A stretch of 9,339 bases of DNA from an uncultured Geobacteraceae bacterium (GCA_903879825.1 CAIRND010000659.1:1-9339), one strand, 5' to 3'. Positions 1 through 5,524 are shown, numbered from the stretch's first letter. Notes: generated from the letters alone by a model not told the origin. Translations and numbers: made by a program.

Positions 1-1083
1 AGGCTGAAACTGCTGAAGCTGGAATATCGCAGCAAAGAAAAGAATGCCGCTGCCATTGAGGAGTTGACCGCTGCCCGTGAAAAAGCGTTGACAGAATTCA
101 CCCGCCTGAATGAGTTGTCCAGCGCTGCAATGGCTGACATAGGACGGATAACGGGACAGTTCAGCGATGTTGCCGGTGGTAGTAAGGATATCTCTCTGGT
201 AGAGATTGTTTCCCTGCAACGACCAAACAGCATGTCGGTCTTTGCCAAATGCGGAGCATACCTTGAGCGCCTCCGTGAGCTGCTGCTTGATGACCCGCGT
301 GAATCAAATACGGAAGGGGGGCTGTTTCCAGCAATCTTTGGTACCGTTATGATGGTTCTGCTGATGAGTTTCTTCTCGCTGCCATTCGGTGTCGTTGCCG
401 CAATTTATTTGCGTGAATACGCGAAAGAAGGTTTGATGACCCGCATGGTGCGCATTGCCGTGAATAACCTGGCAGGCGTTCCCTCCATTGTCTATGGTGT
501 TTTCGGACTCGGCTTTTTCGTGTACGGCATCGGCGGCAGCATTGACAGCCTCTTCTTCCCCGAGCGACTGCCGACGCCGACCTTCGGCACCGGCGGCATC
601 CTCTGGTCCAGCCTGACGCTGGCACTTTTGACGGTGCCGGTCGTGATTGTTGCCACTGAGGAGTCATTGGCCTCTATTCCAAAGGGTATTCGAGAGGGGT
701 CGCTGGCACTGGGTGCCACAAAATTTCAGACGCTTACCAAAAATCTACTGCCAATGGCCACCCCTGGCATCATGACTGGATTGATACTCTCCATGGCACG
801 TGCGGCGGGTGAAGTTGCACCACTAATGATTGTTGGAGTTGTCAAGCTGGCACCGACACTCCCCTTTGATACAAATTTTCCATTTTTTCACATGGATCGA
901 AAATTCATGCATTTAGGCTTCCATATCTACGATGTCGGCTTTCAATCCCCCAACGTAGAGGCGGCCAAACCGATGGTGTTTGTTACCACCATGCTGCTGC
1001 TGGCGATAGTTGTCGTCGCCAGTAGTGTGGCAATCTACCTGCGTAACCGGATGCGCAGCAAATATACAACTTCGACCTTTTAG
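1..1083 (+). CDS. pstA: Phosphate ABC transporter permease PstA (5' end outside window)
   Basis: Inner-membrane permease subunit of the high-affinity phosphate importer, expected to pair with PstC and be driven by PstB. The frame is open from base 1, so the start lies upstream; 360 residues are visible. Residues 1 to about 100 are a charged, helix-prone extension typical of the long PstA variants. The conserved core begins at NTEGGLFPAIFGT (about 103). Hydrophobic segments lie near residues 110-136, 154-179, 198-219, 250-281 and 324-347. The cytoplasmic EAA-type coupling loop (EGSLALGATKFQTL, about 232-245) is where the ATPase docks. The short basic tail after the last segment fits a cytoplasmic C-terminus. 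pstB starts 20 bases downstream on the same strand, so the genes are probably cotranscribed. A TTG at 64 is only an internal codon. The family call is secure; the full length and the N-terminus are not visible. Confidence 0.95.
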   Translation, partial: RLKLLKLEYRSKEKNAAAIEELTAAREKALTEFTRLNELSSAAMADIGRITGQFSDVAGGSKDISLVEIVSLQRPNSMSVFAKCGAYLERLRELLLDDPRESNTEGGLFPAIFGTVMMVLLMSFFSLPFGVVAAIYLREYAKEGLMTRMVRIAVNNLAGVPSIVYGVFGLGFFVYGIGGSIDSLFFPERLPTPTFGTGGILWSSLTLALLTVPVVIVATEESLASIPKGIREGSLALGATKFQTLTKNLLPMATPGIMTGLILSMARAAGEVAPLMIVGVVKLAPTLPFDTNFPFFHMDRKFMHLGFHIYDVGFQSPNVEAAKPMVFVTTMLLLAIVVVASSVAIYLRNRMRSKYTTSTF

Positions 1084-1103
1084 AGCTCTACTAAGGAATA
1101 GAT

Positions 1104-1886
1104 ATGACACAGACACAGGAACAAAGCAGCAGCGCGCCGATTCTTTCCGTCTCCAGCCTGGACCTTCACTATGGACAGGCCCATGCTCTTAAGAACATAA
1201 ATCTGGACATGGCGCGTCACCAGGTTACCGCCTTTATCGGACCATCGGGATGCGGCAAGTCAACGCTCTTGCGCTGTTTCAACCGCATGAACGATCTGGT
1301 GGAGAGTGCGCGGATAGATGGAAGTATCCGTTTTAACGGCGCTGAGGTGAACGAATCCTCCACTGATGTTATCTCGCTGCGGCGTAAGATCGGGATGGTT
1401 TTTCAACAATCCAATCCTTTCCCGAAATCGATCTATGAAAATATTGTCTATGGTCTGCGTATTGCCGGTGTCAATGACAAGACCGTTCTTGACGAGGTGG
1501 TGGAAAGCAGCCTGAAAAGTGCCGCGATCTGGAATGAAGTCAAGGATCGCCTTAACGATTCTGCCCTGGGACTTTCCGGTGGGCAGGCCCAGCGAATCTG
1601 TATCGCCCGGGCAATTGCGGTAAATCCCGAGGTCATACTCATGGATGAACCCTGCTCGGCGCTTGATCCAATCTCAACCCTCAAGATAGAAGAGTTGATT
1701 GAAGAGCTGAAAAACAAGTACACAATTGTTATCGTTACCCATAATATGCAGCAGGCGGCACGGGTTTCAGACGTAACCGCATTCTTTTATCTGGGCGAAC
1801 TGATTGAAGCCGGTGAAACCCGTAAAATATTTACCAACCCGGAAAAGAAACAGACAGAAGACTACATCACCGGAAGATTCGGTTAG
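1104..1886 (+). CDS. pstB: Phosphate ABC transporter ATP-binding protein PstB
   Basis: Cytoplasmic ATPase that powers phosphate import through PstCA. The 260-residue product has the normal family length and every ABC motif in order: Walker A GPSGCGKST (46-54), Q-loop at FQQSNPFP (100-107), signature LSGGQ (157-161), Walker B VILMDEP (177-183), D-loop SALD (185-188) and switch His213 in THNMQQAAR. The stretch FQQSNPFPKSIYENI and the ending EDYITGRFG are hallmarks of PstB rather than of other importers. The ATG at 1104 is supported by AAGGA at 1093-1097. The gene sits 20 bases after pstA and 8 bases before phoU. In this arrangement it is normally induced by phosphate starvation, but the responsible promoter is not in the window. 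Confidence 0.98.
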   Translation: MTQTQEQSSSAPILSVSSLDLHYGQAHALKNINLDMARHQVTAFIGPSGCGKSTLLRCFNRMNDLVESARIDGSIRFNGAEVNESSTDVISLRRKIGMVFQQSNPFPKSIYENIVYGLRIAGVNDKTVLDEVVESSLKSAAIWNEVKDRLNDSALGLSGGQAQRICIARAIAVNPEVILMDEPCSALDPISTLKIEELIEELKNKYTIVIVTHNMQQAARVSDVTAFFYLGELIEAGETRKIFTNPEKKQTEDYITGRFG

Positions 1887-1894
1887 GAGAGATA

Positions 1895-2566
1895 ATGGAA
1901 CGCGAACACATTAGTACGGCATTCGATATTGAGCTGAGCCAGTTGAAACAGAGCATTCTGGTTATGGGCGGGAAAGTGGAGTTGATGATCGCCAACTCGG
2001 TCAAGTCGCTTGTTGACCGGGATACCCCGCTGGCGGTACGGACGATAGCTTTTGATCATGAGGTCAACGCGGCGGAGATGGCGATTGATGAACGTTGTCT
2101 GGAGCTGCTGGCACTGCGCCAACCGGCCGCCCGCGATCTGCGCTTCATTACGATTGCACTTAAAATTGTAACCGATCTGGAGCGGATGGGCGATCAGTGC
2201 GCCAACATTGCCAAGCGTACTGTTGAGCTGAATGAAGAGCCGCCACTTAAGCCCTATATCGATATTCCCCGCATGGCTCACTGGACCGAGATCATGGTGA
2301 AAGAGGCGCTTGATGCCTTTGTGCGCGGTGATGCCGATCTGGCCGTTAAAGTCTGCAAGGACGATACCTTCGTTGATGAACTTAACATTCAGGTACAGCG
2401 CGAGCTTCTGACTTTTATGATCGAAGACCCGACGACAATATCTCGTGCCATGAAGCTGAACTATATTTCCAAGTCATTGGAACGTATTGCCGACCACGCG
2501 ACCAATGTCGCTGAGATGGTGATCTTTATGGTTAAGGGCAAAGATATACGGCATACCATCGCGTAG
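1895..2566 (+). CDS. phoU: Phosphate signalling protein PhoU
   Basis: PhoU links the Pst transporter to the phosphate-sensing kinase, represses the phosphate regulon when phosphate is plentiful and limits uptake. The 223-residue, mostly helical product has the family's two related three-helix bundles. The metal-binding-type motif occurs once per half, as DLERMGDQCANIAKR (94-108) and as SLERIADHATNVAEM (194-208). The ATG at 1895 has AGGAGA at 1885-1890, which overlaps the pstB stop codon and suggests coupled translation. It is the last gene of the pst operon: a strong terminator follows about 55 bases after the stop. No truncation or odd residues are seen. Confidence 0.97.
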   Translation: MEREHISTAFDIELSQLKQSILVMGGKVELMIANSVKSLVDRDTPLAVRTIAFDHEVNAAEMAIDERCLELLALRQPAARDLRFITIALKIVTDLERMGDQCANIAKRTVELNEEPPLKPYIDIPRMAHWTEIMVKEALDAFVRGDADLAVKVCKDDTFVDELNIQVQRELLTFMIEDPTTISRAMKLNYISKSLERIADHATNVAEMVIFMVKGKDIRHTIA

Positions 2567-2620
2567 AGTCATCGAGCGGTAACTCCCTATGGTTACCGGT
2601 AAACCCGAAGTAGTAGAATC

Positions 2621-2661
2621 AACCCAGAGACATCTCCCCGGAGGTGCCTCTGGGTTTTTTT
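2621..2661 (+). terminator. Rho-independent terminator of the pst-phoU operon
   Basis: The left arm 2621-2637 and right arm 2640-2656 pair over 17 positions with one A-C mismatch and one G-T wobble, and the outer nine pairs are perfect. Seven T follow directly (2655-2661). It lies 54 bases past the phoU stop, between phoU and the convergent vapC. A smaller hairpin precedes it (CGGTAAC at 2577-2583, GTTACCG at 2592-2598). There is no matching A-run on the left, so it should act mainly on rightward transcripts. Confidence 0.93.
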
Positions 2662-2713
2662 GACCAAGCGGCCGATTGTAGGCCAGATAGGTCTGATCCT
2701 CAAAGCGAACCTG

Positions 2714-3112
2714 CTAAATCCAGTTTAATAACTTCAGCCCTTTGATTCTTTCAAACTCTCTCATATTGTTGGTTACAAGTGTCGCAGCGCAGCTCTTGGC
2801 GTGGGCCGCAATCAACATATCCATGGCACCCACAAGAGTCCCGGCCTTTTCCAGAGAAGCCCTGATCGCCCCGTAATGATCTGCTGCGTTTTCATCCCAA
2901 GGAATGACGACCAATCTCGATACGAAGTTATCAATTTCGCGACGTATAACAATACCTTTCGGATGGCGAGCTGCGCCGTAATATAGCTCAGCAAGTACAA
3001 TTGCTGAAATGTATATATTGCCGGCTCCAACCTCTTCGAACTTCTGCTTTACTGCAATAGGGTGGTTTTTGAGGATGTAACTGCAAATATTGGTATCGAG
3101 CATATAGCGCAT
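2714..3112 (-). CDS. vapC: VapC-family PIN-domain ribonuclease toxin
   Basis: Toxin of a type II toxin-antitoxin pair; VapC proteins are Mg-dependent RNases held inactive by VapB. The 132-residue product is one PIN domain with the acidic active-site pattern visible: Asp6 in MLDTNICSYI, Glu42 in VLAELYYGA, Asp98 in AMDMLIAAHA, and the TNNMREF segment (114-120) at the fourth position. It resembles the FitB/VagD-like branch that pairs with AbrB-type antitoxins. I chose the ATG at 3112, which shares one base with the vapB stop codon (TGATG) and has GGGAG about ten bases upstream. A TTG three bases earlier is possible but less likely. Translation is probably coupled to vapB. The gene is convergent with phoU. 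All catalytic positions look intact, so the toxin is probably active. Confidence 0.93.
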   Translation of the reverse strand: MRYMLDTNICSYILKNHPIAVKQKFEEVGAGNIYISAIVLAELYYGAARHPKGIVIRREIDNFVSRLVVIPWDENAADHYGAIRASLEKAGTLVGAMDMLIAAHAKSCAATLVTNNMREFERIKGLKLLNWI

Positions 3113-3342
3113 CAAAACAACTCCCGTGTTTCAGGAGGGACATCATTTCTGTCAGAAAGAAAATCAGTTGGCACCTTTGAAGGCTGCGCGAAAAAATCAT
3201 CCCAATTCTCTGGTTTAGGCCTGAGAATAATAGAATCGCCTTGCCGTTCAATGAAAACTTCATGGGTAGAAAATCGGAATTCAGCTGGCAAACGCACCGC
3301 CTGACTACGACCGTTCTGAAATATTTTAGCAGTCTTACTCAT
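3112..3342 (-). CDS. vapB: VapB-family AbrB/SpoVT-fold antitoxin
   Basis: Antitoxin and autorepressor of the vapBC module. The 76-residue product starts MSKTAKIFQNGRSQAVRLP, the swapped-hairpin AbrB/VagC DNA-binding fold (about residues 1-45). It ends in an acidic/aromatic tail (ENWDDFF, 45-51) of the kind that wraps around and blocks VapC. The ATG at 3342 is chosen because GGGAGG sits about seven bases upstream on the minus strand; an upstream alternative in the same frame would add nine residues and would cross that ribosome binding site. The gene overlaps vapC by one base. A perfect 17-bp dyad with a TATACT-like -10 lies 19 bases upstream of the start, as expected for an autoregulated module. 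Confidence 0.92.
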   Translation of the reverse strand: MSKTAKIFQNGRSQAVRLPAEFRFSTHEVFIERQGDSIILRPKPENWDDFFAQPSKVPTDFLSDRNDVPPETRELF

Positions 3343-3357
3343 CAAGAACCTCCCTGG

Positions 3358-3377
3358 AGTATATATCAATGATATAT
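3358..3377 (-). promoter_or_regulatory. Probable vapBC operator and -10 region
   Basis: Bases 3361-3377 form a perfect inverted repeat, ATATATCA-A-TGATATAT. On the minus strand a TATACT hexamer (3358-3363) overlaps one arm, and the vapB start lies 15 bases further on. AbrB-type antitoxins usually bind such AT-rich dyads at their own promoter. No good -35 hexamer is seen at the right distance, so the promoter part is less certain than the dyad. Confidence 0.6.
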
Positions 3378-3414
3378 CACATCTTGATTTTGTTTGACAG
3401 TTTTTTTCTTCTGA

Positions 3415-3723
3415 CTAATTTAATTGCAATTCGAGAAACTTCTGTGGGGTTAATACTTGGGTAAGCATGAGATCATCAATATCTTTTTCAGCGCCTTTGG
3501 GCATCGGGATCGTTTTGCTGATGTCAGCAAAATGATCGGATACGTTATGCCCGGCGGTTTGGCAGGCGATCCTAGCCTTGTCAATAACCTGCTCAAAATT
3601 GCGTCATTGCGCATAGCCCAAAAGAGATTGCAGCTCTCTGGCAAACCAGAATTCTTCGCCGTCGATTTGATGGGCGTAGTCCTCGAAGTTCTTATGTAGC
3701 TGGATGATGATGTCGCTTTTCAT
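3415..3723 (-). pseudogene. dinD: Decayed DinD-like (DNA damage-inducible protein D) gene
   Basis: Reading the minus strand from the ATG at 3723 gives a recognisable DinD N-terminus: MKSDIIIQLHKNFEDY, then GEEFWFARELQSLLGYAQ. A TGA stop at 3606-3604 stands exactly where the family has Trp (YAQ-W-RNFE). Past the stop the same frame continues with RNFEQVIDKARIACQTAGH, SDHFADISKTIPMPKGAEKD and DDLMLT. At about 3460 the resemblance ends, just before the expected RYACYLIAQ segment, and an unrelated tail runs to a TAG at 3417-3415. Full-length DinD is about 270-280 residues, so roughly two thirds is missing. GAGGG lies 8 bases before the ATG. The remnant sits between the HIT gene and vapB, all on one strand. 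The family call comes from remembered DinD sequences; the nonsense codon and the truncation are read directly. Confidence 0.85.
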
Positions 3724-3757
3724 GCGTTTGCCCTCGCTTGTGAGTGATTGTTACTCT

Positions 3758-4222
3758 TCAGCTCAATCCGGAAATATCCATGTCCGGGAAAATCCAGCGA
3801 ATTCCGCCGCGTGGTTCGCACGTGTCATCGGTATAGCGCGGAATCAGGTGGATGTGCAGGTGCATGACTGTTTGACCGGCGGCTGTGCCGTCGTTAATGC
3901 CGATGTTGAAGCCGTCGGGCACAGATAAACTCCCCGCTTTATCAAAGGGGGGCTGGGGTGAATCATTCTCCTCCCTTTCAGAAAGGGAGGTTGGGAGGGA
4001 TTTCAGCCTTTCCCGCATCTCGGCAAGCAGGTTGAGCAATGCTGCCTGCTCTTCTCTGGTCGCCTCAAAGAAAGAGGCAACGTGTCGCTTCGGAATGATC
4101 AAACGGTGGCCGGGACTGATTGGGAAACCGTCATAGATGGCAATTGCGTGGTCGTTTGTCAGGATAATTCTGGCGTCATCCAAAGTGCAAAATGGGCAAG
4201 CCAGTTGTTTAAAAATTCCCAT
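3758..4222 (-). CDS. HIT (histidine triad) family nucleotide hydrolase with an inserted peptide
   Basis: HIT proteins hydrolyse nucleotide phosphoramidates, dinucleoside polyphosphates or adenylylated products; the exact substrate here is unknown. The 154-residue product has CPFC (9-12), the core strand and helix region HRLIIPKRHVASFFEAT (39-55), the segment DGFNIGINDGTAAGQ (103-117) and the triad HLHIHLIPR (121-129). His121, His123 and His125 are all present. The DGFNIGINDG...HLHIHLIPRY...RGGIRW style is common in short bacterial HIT proteins. Residues about 76-99 (ending in PQPPFDKAGS) have no counterpart in the family and are encoded by a tandem palindromic repeat, which kept the frame open. 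The ATG at 4222 has a GAGG about nine bases upstream. The gene ends 34 bases before the dinD remnant. Confidence 0.92.
   Translation of the reverse strand: MGIFKQLACPFCTLDDARIILTNDHAIAIYDGFPISPGHRLIIPKRHVASFFEATREEQAALLNLLAEMRERLKSLPTSLSEREENDSPQPPFDKAGSLSVPDGFNIGINDGTAAGQTVMHLHIHLIPRYTDDTCEPRGGIRWIFPDMDISGLS
3928..4002. repeat. Tandem palindromic (REP-like) element inside the HIT gene
   Basis: Two related units lie head to tail. Unit 1 has arms 3932-3940 and 3944-3952 (8 of 9 pairs, loop ATC), followed by CTGGGGTGAAT. Unit 2 has perfect 9-bp arms CCTCCCTTT (3970-3978) and AAAGGGAGG (3982-3990) with loop CAG, followed by TTGGGAGGGATTT. The sequence class (CCCTTT-loop-AAAGGG plus TTGGGAGGG) resembles dispersed palindromic repeats found in many bacterial genomes, usually between genes. 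Here it lies within coding sequence without a stop or frame change. The outer limits are approximate. Confidence 0.85.
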
Positions 4223-4395
4223 CGTTATTGCCTCATGTCAGGTGCTGACCATAGCTTTGCTCTATGATTGGCGTCTGTGCGGAGGGTGGAGAAGGATTGT
4301 AGGTAGTGGGTGTCATAGTTCGAGTTCCGATTCTGTTTTTTGTACGCTGCGGAGCGATATCCCGGCAGAGTAAACCAAAACTCTACATATTATGT

Positions 4396-4417
4396 GAATT
4401 CCGGCCGGCCGGAATTC
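4396..4417. repeat. Perfect 22-bp palindrome
   Basis: The half-site GAATTCCGGCC is mirrored exactly with no spacer, centred between 4406 and 4407, and symmetry stops at 4395/4418. It consists of nested GGCC and GAATTC symmetry. Flanking bases are AT-rich. It is not followed by a T-run, so it is not a typical terminator. Its function is unknown; it could be a protein-binding site or the relic of a mobile-element end. Confidence 0.85.
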
Positions 4418-4542
4418 GGTTGTAACTATCAGATATATAAGATTTGTGACGTATAAATGTTGTGTTTTTTTCGGCGCTTTTGTGGAGCAATTACACACGT
4501 AATTGTGGCATAATCCCTGATATTCCCCAGGAGTTCAGGATT

Positions 4543-4606
4543 ATTGTCCCGCCATTCATTTTAAAGTGGTCGAATTCGACCACTTTAAAATGAATGGCGG
4601 GACAAT
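4543..4606. repeat. Perfect 64-bp palindrome with no spacer
   Basis: Arms of 32 bp (left arm begins ATTGTCCCGCC, right arm ends GGCGGGACAAT) are exact reverse complements centred on GAATTC at 4572-4577. I checked it base by base; symmetry fails at 4542/4607. The right arm runs directly into the 30-bp tandem repeat. The palindrome could be two inverted ends of a deleted mobile element joined together, or a non-autonomous mini-element. No transposase gene is present. Confidence 0.92.
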
Positions 4607-4660
4607 GCGGGACACTGCCCATATTTCCAAGACAATGCGGGACACTGCCCATATTTCCAA
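4601..4660. repeat. Two exact 30-bp tandem repeats
   Basis: Units 4601-4630 and 4631-4660 are identical. Each reads GACAATGC, then GGGACACTGCCC, then ATATTTCCAA. The first six bases of the first unit are also the last six bases of the 64-bp palindrome, so the two structures are physically continuous. The inner GGGACACTGCCC is a short imperfect inverted repeat. The array is non-coding as far as I can tell. Confidence 0.92.
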
Positions 4661-4709
4661 AGAAAAGAGAACACTTCATCCGTTTTGTTCATCGATTTGA
4701 GGCAGGAAA

Positions 4710-5012
4710 TTACGCCGTCACCTGTTCTGGTGTCACACTCAGACGCAAGCCAACACCATGCAGAAGACTGAACAAAGTGCGAATTTCCGGATTCCCACGA
4801 CTGGATAACGTGCGGTATAGGCTCTCTCTGTTCAGGTGCGCCTTCTCCGCCACGGCCTTCATGCCGCCGTTTGCCTCGGCAATATTGCGCAATGCAAGCA
4901 GAAAGGCCTCCTTGTCTCCCTCTTCGAGAGCTGCATTTAGATATGCTGCCGCTTCGGTGGGGTCTTTTAGTGCTTCTATCAAATCTTTCTGGTATTCCGT
5001 CATTGGTGCCAT
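4710..5012 (-). CDS. HTH antitoxin of an addiction module (antidote protein)
   Basis: Antitoxin partner of the toxin gene immediately upstream. The 100-residue product has an acidic helical N-terminal half (DPTEAAAYLNAALEEGD, 17-33) and a C-terminal helix-turn-helix: GGMKAVAEKAHLNRESLYRT at 49-68 followed by SSRGNPEIRTLFSLLHGVGL. This matches the 'putative addiction module antidote' family that is encoded after Gp49-type toxins. The ATG at 5012 is chosen because GAAGGAGG lies about seven bases upstream on the minus strand. The same frame is open further upstream but there overlaps the toxin and is not family-like. One base separates it from the toxin stop. It probably represses the shared promoter. 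The start could also be the Met at residue 4. Confidence 0.9.
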   Translation of the reverse strand: MAPMTEYQKDLIEALKDPTEAAAYLNAALEEGDKEAFLLALRNIAEANGGMKAVAEKAHLNRESLYRTLSSRGNPEIRTLFSLLHGVGLRLSVTPEQVTA

Positions 5013-5013
5013 G

Positions 5014-5352
5014 TCACTGCCTCCTTCTGTGATCTTGCAGGTAGCTTGTGGCCTGGACGATGTCTCGCTTCTGGCTGCTCTTGTCGCCCCCGACAAGAAG
5101 CAAAACAAGCCTGGTTCCCTCTTTGGCAAAGTAGACGCGATATCCAGGACCGTAATCAATTCGTAATTCCCAGACTCCTTCATCAACCGGCTTATGATCG
5201 CCAAGATTTCCCAAACGCGCACGGTCAAGGCGTACACGTACCTTCGCCCTTCCGTTCACATCGCGCAAGGCTTCCAACCATTCCTTGAACGGCGCTTTCC
5301 CCTCAGTGGTCTTGTAATAGTCAATTTCGCATGGGAATGCCTGCATGATCAT
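5014..5352 (-). CDS. Gp49/HigB-like toxin of the RelE/ParE superfamily
   Basis: Probable mRNA-interfering toxin of a toxin-first type II module. The 112-residue product shows the family signature: the opening DYYKTTEGKAPFKEWLEAL (11-29), the helix RVRLDRARLGNLGDHKPVD (39-57), then GVWELRIDYGPGYRVYF (59-75) and LLLVGGDKSSQKRDI (84-98). The basic and aromatic residues in RIDYGPGYRVYF and the GGDKS.Q..DI segment are typical of Gp49 proteins. ATGs at 5352 and 5346 are both possible. The first has a weak AGG seven bases upstream. The second lies almost exactly where transcription from the promoter at 5353-5381 should begin and could be read from a leaderless message. The antitoxin follows after one base. 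No damage is visible. Confidence 0.92.
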   Translation of the reverse strand: MIMQAFPCEIDYYKTTEGKAPFKEWLEALRDVNGRAKVRVRLDRARLGNLGDHKPVDEGVWELRIDYGPGYRVYFAKEGTRLVLLLVGGDKSSQKRDIVQATSYLQDHRRRQ

Positions 5353-5381
5353 ATATTAGCCTATAAGCTACAGAGTGACAA
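5353..5381 (-). promoter_or_regulatory. Promoter of the toxin-antitoxin operon
   Basis: On the minus strand there is TTGTCA (5376-5381), a 17-base spacer and TAATAT (5353-5358). The -10 box directly abuts the first ATG of the toxin, so the transcript should start near the second ATG (5346). No obvious dyad operator lies inside it. Confidence 0.65.
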
Positions 5382-5390
5382 GAACGTTTT

Positions 5391-5430
5391 GGGAATATTC
5401 CGGGGACATAGTACCGTTTAGGGAATATTC
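5391..5430. repeat. Direct repeat of GGGAATATTC with 30-bp period
   Basis: GGGAATATTC occurs at 5391-5400 and 5421-5430. The 20 bases between contain GGGGACATAGTACC. GGAATATTCC at 5392-5401 is itself a 10-bp palindrome. The GGGGACA..GTACC wording recalls repeats near IS200-like/REP-associated transposase genes in related bacteria, but that link is from memory. Confidence 0.6.
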
Positions 5431-5478
5431 GGAAAGTCTTGTCATGTTCTTGTGTGTGTTGTTGCTCAAGTTAAGGAC

Positions 5479-5524
5479 AAAAAAAACCGCTCAAACCGGA
5501 ATTATTCCCGGTTCAGCGGCTTTT
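5479..5524. terminator. Rho-independent terminator, stronger leftward, possibly bidirectional
   Basis: The hairpin at 5487-5519 has stems CCGCT/AGCGG and AACCGG/CCGGTT separated by a small internal loop, with an 8-base apical loop. On the minus strand it is followed by eight T (A-run 5479-5486); on the plus strand by four T (5521-5524). It would stop leftward readthrough from the 5871-7319 gene before it reaches the toxin-antitoxin module. Confidence 0.8.

Larger units (their letters stand above)
4223..4709. other. Gene-free stretch of palindromes and repeats
   Basis: I see no convincing gene here. Short open frames on both strands run through the repeats and have no ribosome binding site. 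Beyond the palindromes and tandem repeat listed separately, there is a short inverted repeat CAATTAC-ACAC-GTAATTG (4488-4505). The HIT gene promoter should lie near 4223-4330, but no clear -35/-10 pair is visible. The antitoxin gene to the right has no clear terminator unless the 64-bp palindrome serves as one. Confidence 0.6.

Noticed and set aside
3394..3421. Plus-strand TTGACA followed by TAATTT at 16 bases
   Set aside because: Promoter-like, but it points into the antisense of the dinD remnant with no gene downstream; probably chance in AT-rich DNA.
3457..3699. Plus-strand 80-residue frame containing FADVSKM, resembling DinD
   Set aside because: The likeness comes from a near-palindrome; the minus strand carries the continuous DinD similarity on both sides of it.
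3928..4002. CRISPR-like or terminator interpretation of the paired hairpins in the HIT gene
   Set aside because: Only two diverged units with no spacers and no U-tract; it is better explained as a dispersed palindromic repeat.
4223..4305. Possible small proline-rich protein on the minus strand just upstream of the HIT gene
   Set aside because: About 27 residues, no ribosome binding site and no recognisable similarity.
4491..4679. Minus-strand 62-residue frame with a repeated GNMGSVPHC peptide
   Set aside because: The peptide repeat is only a translation of the 30-bp tandem repeat and the 64-bp palindrome; no start signal or known family.
4594..5166. 190-residue open frame on the plus strand
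   Set aside because: It starts inside the repeats, has no ribosome binding site and is antisense to the well-supported antitoxin and toxin genes.
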